NCBI GenBank assembly: GCA_905221605.1
Contig: CAJNDS010002381.1
Coordinates: 140,548-204,547 of the forward strand
DNA: 64,000 nucleotides
Direction of reading: 5' to 3'
Source: Symbiodinium natans
Lineage: Eukaryota > Sar > Dinophyceae > Suessiales > Symbiodiniaceae
The translations under genes and the position numbers were made by a program. Below are positions 59,579 to 64,000 of this stretch, one piece after another. Within the stretch, counting starts at the first letter, position 1. The number at the start of each line of letters is the position of its first letter. The notes below the pieces were generated by a model. The model had not been told where the DNA came from. It ran no database searches and saw only the letters and a list, made by a program, of their open reading frames with translations.

Positions 59579-61572
59579 TCAGGCGCATGTCGTTTCATGC
59601 TCATACTCCTTGAGCAGCTCTCAACCGTTAACCGTTGTCCTCTGAAAGCACATGAGCAAGCCAGGCGAAAGCTAAAGAACCCCAGCCTGAAAACCATGAT
59701 CGTCAATGCATCGAGTTCCGTGGGCCGAACGATGCCGAACAGCCAAGCGTTCTTCGTTCTCACAAAAGACTCAGGTGATCCCGCACTTCCCGGCTCATGC
59801 ACTTGCCGAGGGGGAGCTTTTTGTTGGGGCCGCTTCATGGGGGTTCTAATTGCTTCTACAAATTCGGCCATCCGGCCCTAAGTTGAAGCTTTGGGGCACA
59901 GATGGAGCCCAAGCCAGAATATGGGCAACCAAGGATGTGCAGCCTGCAGAAAAAATCGGCCCCCCCTGTGAAGCAGTTAGCAACGAAATGTGCCAGCGTC
60001 GTTTCCTCGAAGCAATCTCGACGCTGCAACAGGCTGCAACATGCTGCAATTGTACTCCACGCCTCGTCGTCTGCTGATCTGGCAGCCTCATCCTTTCGCT
60101 CCAATGGAATGTTTTGTGCGGGGACCATGCGACTGTAATGCAGTCTGAGTATGCCGGCGATGCCGACAGATGTCTCATGCCCATGAGCTGACATGATCCT
60201 AAACACATACGTTGCATCAGCATCTCGCGCGTCCGATGTGAAGCCAGCGGACTTTGGCTGTATATGTAATATATGTAATGTTGATGCCATGTTCAAATGT
60301 CGCAATGGAAGGGCCTGGCGATAGTAGTGCAAATGTGCCAGCGCAGAACTCACCTTGCATGTTGGACACTTCTCACTTGACAATTCCAGTTTGAGGGAAT
60401 GCTGTGAATGTGATACTTGTGAAATATACTTGAAAAAAGGTGCATTGTCAACAGTTAAACCAGGGTTTCCCTGTGCCCCCACTGCCGTTGAATGTGCAAG
60501 CCATAAGGGTCATAACGCGCTCCAAAGATGGCCCCTTCCGGCCCGAATTTAGTGACCAATGGTGACCATGTCAGCGAGCGGCGACATCCGCCGGTGTGAC
60601 CAAGAGATCATCGCATGGTCGTGAGCTGTCGCGGAAGCCACCGTTCAGGAGCCATTGGGTATTGCCCTCGCAGTACAATGTTGTGTGCAGGTAACATCTC
60701 ATGATGCACAAGCTCTGACATTCTCCAAATGCATGTTCCGGCGTCCTGCAAGCCATAGCAATTCATGATTTCCTCCCCGGCAGGGATGTCCCGTTCCGCG
60801 TGGAACAATAGCTGCTTGCCGCCTGTCTTGCGATGGTTAGACGCGCCACTGACAGGCCAACGACATCCCCAAAAAACAGATGCTTTGCCAGCCACTGAAA
60901 TCAAGCCGAGCCTCAGTCCCTCATGCGTGTGTGAGGAGCAGCGCTGGAATGATTCAATGCCTCGGTCCGAATCCACTTACTTTGCTTGGGAGGGAGGGGG
61001 CAGGGTAGGGGAACTGGTGCGAATATGGAATCTTGGATCTGAGATTTACCATGTGAAACTGGGAGCCGGGGGGAAATAGAGAGACATGTATCTGAGCAAT
61101 AAACCCTTCTAACCATGGTGAATTCGGTCCCTTTACATCTGGTGAAGCTACCAAATTGGAACGGGCCGGGGGAATAATATTTTCAGGAAACGTGTCGTGA
61201 GCCGCTTTTTGAGCACGTTCATAGTTTCATAGTCGTTCGAGCTGGCCGTCCAGAATTTTCATTTGTACCGCAAAATCCACTTACTGATTCAGACTTGTGC
61301 TCCTCTTTTCTGCACGGCACGAAGCACCCTCATGGCGATGTCTTGATATCGGACAGTTCTGGAAAGGGTGGGAATCTCAGTGAATGTCTGGGAAGCAACA
61401 TTTCCGACAGTGGAGGGCTTTCAGCAGCCAACAGCAATCAACTACTGCTCTGGGTTCAGCCAGATGTCTCTGCATTTGCGGCTCAGCGTCGTCGGCAAAC
61501 GGTGCAAGGATGACACCAGCTGCCGACGAGTCAAACGCGCGCGAAGCCACAACTGAGGCAGCCCAACGCAAC
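59579..61572 (-). CDS. SET-domain lysine methyltransferase (LSMT/SETD type)
   Basis: Phase-consistent exons: 61572-61491 (LRWAASVVASRAFDSS ... ILAPFAD), 60960-60919 (ALNHSSAAPHTRMR) and 60826-60754 (FHAERDIPAGEEIMNCY-G). Joined they give the SET core W-A-x3-V-x-SRAF, PFAD-x-LNHS and the A-x-RDI-x-GEEI-x2-CYG pseudoknot, the layout of Rubisco-LSMT/SETD3/SETD6 enzymes that move a methyl group from S-adenosylmethionine to lysine or histidine. Likely C-terminal exons at 59769-59695 (GIVRPTELDAL) and 59619-59579 (LLKEYEHETTCA, TGA) fit the helical substrate-binding domain. Donors at 61,490 and 60,918 begin GA; at 60,753 GC. The N-terminus is not assigned, and the exons between 60.7 and 59.8 kb are unresolved. 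Confidence 0.72.
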
Positions 61573-61599
61573 CTTAAATCAATACCACAACATTAACGA

Positions 61600-62260
61600 C
61601 TCCTCTCCCGCTGGCGAGTGCAACGCGCAGACAGCGGAGGCTCTGAGCAGCTCACCAGAAGCAAAAGCTTAGGCAGCGACTGTTCCAGAGAGGGCGAGTC
61701 TGGAAGGATACTCAAGAGATCGGACTGGCAGCACGCGCGCATGGCCTGCAAGTCCTGACAATCCACGCCGTGTCCCAATGCTGTCCCAGCATATTTCTCA
61801 GTCCTTGTCGCTGGCAATATGCGCTGCTTCAAGCAGGGTGTCCACCGAGGTGCCTTTCAAGAATTTCTTCTCCTGCATGCTGCCATCAAAGGTTTGTACG
61901 ACAAATTGCTGGGGCTGTCATGTGTCTGCATGGTAATAAGTATCTATTACAACGAAAGGCCCTGCGCTCAAAACATCTGAGTCTGGGAATCCTCGGCCGT
62001 GTACCACAACGGCAGTGTCGGAAAAGTACGCGGCAGCGTGCCTGTAGTTCGAGGACGGTCGAGGAAAACAACTTTTCAAATCTTCTTCTTCCGTAGATAG
62101 TGCCGAGACACGAATGTACGGCAGCCAGCCTCAGTCTTGCCCAAATGCCTTCTGAACGTTTCTGAAACAATGGGCTGCTTGATGTATTTTGGAAGTGTGG
62201 TGGCGAGCTGTACCGCTGGACAGAGACAAAGGTATGGAGTGCCCTAAATAAAGCACGGCT
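61600..62260 (-). CDS. Possible 5' exons of the SET gene or an upstream gene
   Basis: Minus-strand segments: SILPDSPSLEQSLPKLLLLV (about 61,720-61,660), DGSMQEKKFLKGTSVDTLLE (about 61,885-61,820), and TLPKYIKQPIVSETFRRHLG then TEAGCRTFVSRHYLRK (about 62,205-62,098). Composition is coding-like and each is flanked by AG and GA/GT-type sites. Their frame relation to the SET core is unproved. Confidence 0.35.
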
Positions 62261-63420
62261 CACAGACCCGGAACAGCTTCAAGAATAATCATCTGAGCAG
62301 CCAGATCGCTCGCCATTCACCAAAGCCTTGCGAAGGGCAGTACTCTAGCCGTCTCTGAGCAGAATAAAGAGCCGCGAGCACCTCATGTAGCAGCTGCAGC
62401 ATAAGTTTTTGCTGCTCCTGAGGCCCAGCGCGGCTCGAAACAAGCAGAGTTTGGAGCACGTTTCAGAAGCTGGAGGTCGCTCTCACCGCTCTGCCAATCT
62501 CTACCATTTCTCAGGGCCTGGCATCCATCACAAATGTGCCGTCCTCAGATCGTCCGCATTTGGTCATACCGAAAAAACTCACGCCAACTGTAATTCGCAC
62601 GTCTGCACACATCCGTCAAGGTGTGCTTTCCAGCTTCCAAAGATGGTTTCATGCCACGACGACTGTTCGACTGTTGACATGCTTGGCCACATCCCACACA
62701 GTAGAATGGTTGGAGTCCGGTTGGAGCCCAACATGTGCCTCGCTTTTGTTTCGAGGTATCACCGAATGCTTCAGCCAGCACGACTACCAGCTGACCTCAA
62801 ATCTTTGCAGCCCGAAGCCGGTCTCATCGGCAATAATGTTACGGGTAGCTGCTGGTAGGAACATGGAAGACCAAGTCGATCCTGTTTCTGAAAGTACTGC
62901 CATTGCTATTGTGGTCGAGGTGTTGCCGCGCAGGAAAGTTCCGAAGAGTTCGATGTGTGGAGGACGAGGGCTCTCGAACTACCCCAGCCCAAGCACCGGA
63001 GAGCGAATTGCCGCAGAGTCCGCGGCAGAAGCTTGCAGGTGAGTTTCCATACACACGCTGCTGGGACTCAGGAACTCATCAAAAAAAGTCGTCCAGAAAA
63101 AAACTACGCGTCAAAACGTTGAAAGCAGACAGTGAGGCAACGGCAAAAACTCAACACGCAAAATTGCCAAACATGAGGAACCGGAATGATCGAGAACCAC
63201 GGCTGAAAGCAGGAGGTGACATACAAAAAGTGCTCAACAAAGTGCAAAGCACACAGCAGCGATCAAACGTAGAAGCATTAGAAGCCAAGCGCCAGTATCC
63301 AAAAGCAAGAACAATGAAGCAGCAGGCACACTTGGAAAAACGCTATGACATCGCGCGCAACCCGGGAGTCGAGCCGTGCCACGTTGCACATGCCCCCTCC
63401 CACCTCCCTCAGCCCTCAGT
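62261..63420. other. Stretch without supported gene
   Basis: A minus-strand piece near 62,740-62,660 (LQPDSNHSTVWDVAKHVNS) looks coding-like but stands alone. The plus frame at 62,903-63,750 is highly charged, then runs into the terminal minisatellite, so it is not accepted as a gene. Confidence 0.3.
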
Positions 63421-63429
63421 TCGCCTCAC

Positions 63430-64000
63430 CCCCCCCCCGCCCCTTTGTTCCAGGGCCCCTTTTTTTCCAGGTGTGGCGGGGCCCTTTGTCCAAGGTGCGG
63501 CGGGGTGCTTTCTTTCCGAGGTGTGGCGGGACACTTTCTTTCCTAGATGTGGTGGGGTTGTTCCTACCTTTGCTTTGTGGCAGGGCCCTTTTTTTCTCCT
63601 GGGTGCGGCGGGGCCCTTTTTGTTCCCAGGTGTGGGGGGGGCCCTTTTTGCCAAGGTGTGGCGGGCTTCTTGCTTAGGCGTGGCGGGGCCCTGTAGGTGC
63701 GGCGGGACCCTCTTTTGTCCTAGGCGTGGCGGGCCTTGTTGCTTTTCCTAAATGTGGCGATGCCCTTTCTTGCCTAGGTCCTAGGTGTTTCTACCTTTGT
63801 TTTTCCTAGGTATAGCAGGGCCCTTGTTTTTTCCTAGGGTGGCGGGGCCCTCTTTTTTCTCCTTGGTGTGGCGTTGCCCTTTTCTTCCTGGGTGGGGCGG
63901 GGCCCTTTTTCTGCTCCTAGGTTTGGCGGGGCCCTTTCTTCCTTCCTAGGTGTCCCTTTTTCCTAGGTGTGGCGGAGCCCTTCTTGTTCTCCTAAGCGCG
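63430..64000 (+). repeat. GGTGTGGCGGGGCCCTTTTT minisatellite running off the window
   Basis: About 15 variable copies of a 25-40 bp unit with a constant GTGGCGGGGCCCTTT core and a variable CTTCCTAGG linker. It continues to the right edge, so its full length is unknown. The plus frames (Phe/Pro/Gly-rich) are artefacts. Confidence 0.93.

Noticed and set aside
62903-63751. Plus-strand 282-codon frame
   Set aside because: Second half is the terminal minisatellite; first half is a charged frame with no family and an equally open reverse strand.
1-64000. Spliced-leader gene or relic
   Set aside because: Scanned for the dinoflagellate leader core (GTAGCCATTTTGGCTCAAG); no good match seen by eye.
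1-64000. CRISPR array, bacterial operons, riboswitches
   Set aside because: All genes are split eukaryotic genes; the tandem repeats have no spacer-repeat alternation of CRISPR type.

Overview
This window looks like nuclear DNA of a dinoflagellate, probably Symbiodiniaceae or a close relative. The evidence is split genes with very small exons (27-80 nt), introns that begin with GC or GA about as often as GT, acceptors that are almost always AG followed by G, all recognisable genes on one strand, scattered TTTAGGG-type telomere-like blocks, and an organelle-type pentatricopeptide (PPR) protein. Species cannot be set from the sequence alone. All gene models were assembled by eye from conserved protein families and compatible splice phases.

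Layout, all genes on the minus strand (transcription right to left). 63.4-64 kb: GGGCCC-rich minisatellite. 61.6-59.6 kb: SET-domain lysine methyltransferase. 57.3-56.0 kb: PAS-domain protein. 58.5-58.0, 54-50, 45-42 and 37 kb: isolated coding-like exons with no family assignment. 41.96-38.19 kb: HGSNAT-type heparan-alpha-glucosaminide N-acetyltransferase-like membrane protein. 36.3-34.1 kb: AT-rich block of dyad repeats plus a 54-bp tandem repeat. 31.6-31.2 kb: Cys/His-rich exon. 31.16-24.96 kb: PPR protein. 23.45-21.27 kb: helical-repeat exons resembling octotricopeptide/RAP-type organelle RNA proteins. 21.1-20.8 kb: long CTA repeat. 18.25-16.49 kb: a head-to-head inverted 96-bp satellite plus a minisatellite. 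13.96-8.80 kb: Pelota (Dom34), rebuilt from 15 small exons down to its stop codon. 7.42-6.83 kb: unidentified exons. 6.37-4.48 kb: J-domain co-chaperone of DNAJC17 type with a convincing start codon. 1-2.6 kb: repeats only.

The genes are not one pathway. They are housekeeping (Pelota ribosome rescue, J protein), organelle RNA metabolism (PPR and OPR-like), lysosome-type acetylation, protein methylation and sensing, arranged head to tail as expected for dinoflagellate unidirectional clusters. Introns carry telomere-like blocks, microsatellites and homopolymer runs. The most notable items are the micro-exon Pelota gene, the donor-site usage, intronic telomere repeats and the inverted satellite. 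No convincing new biochemical system was found.
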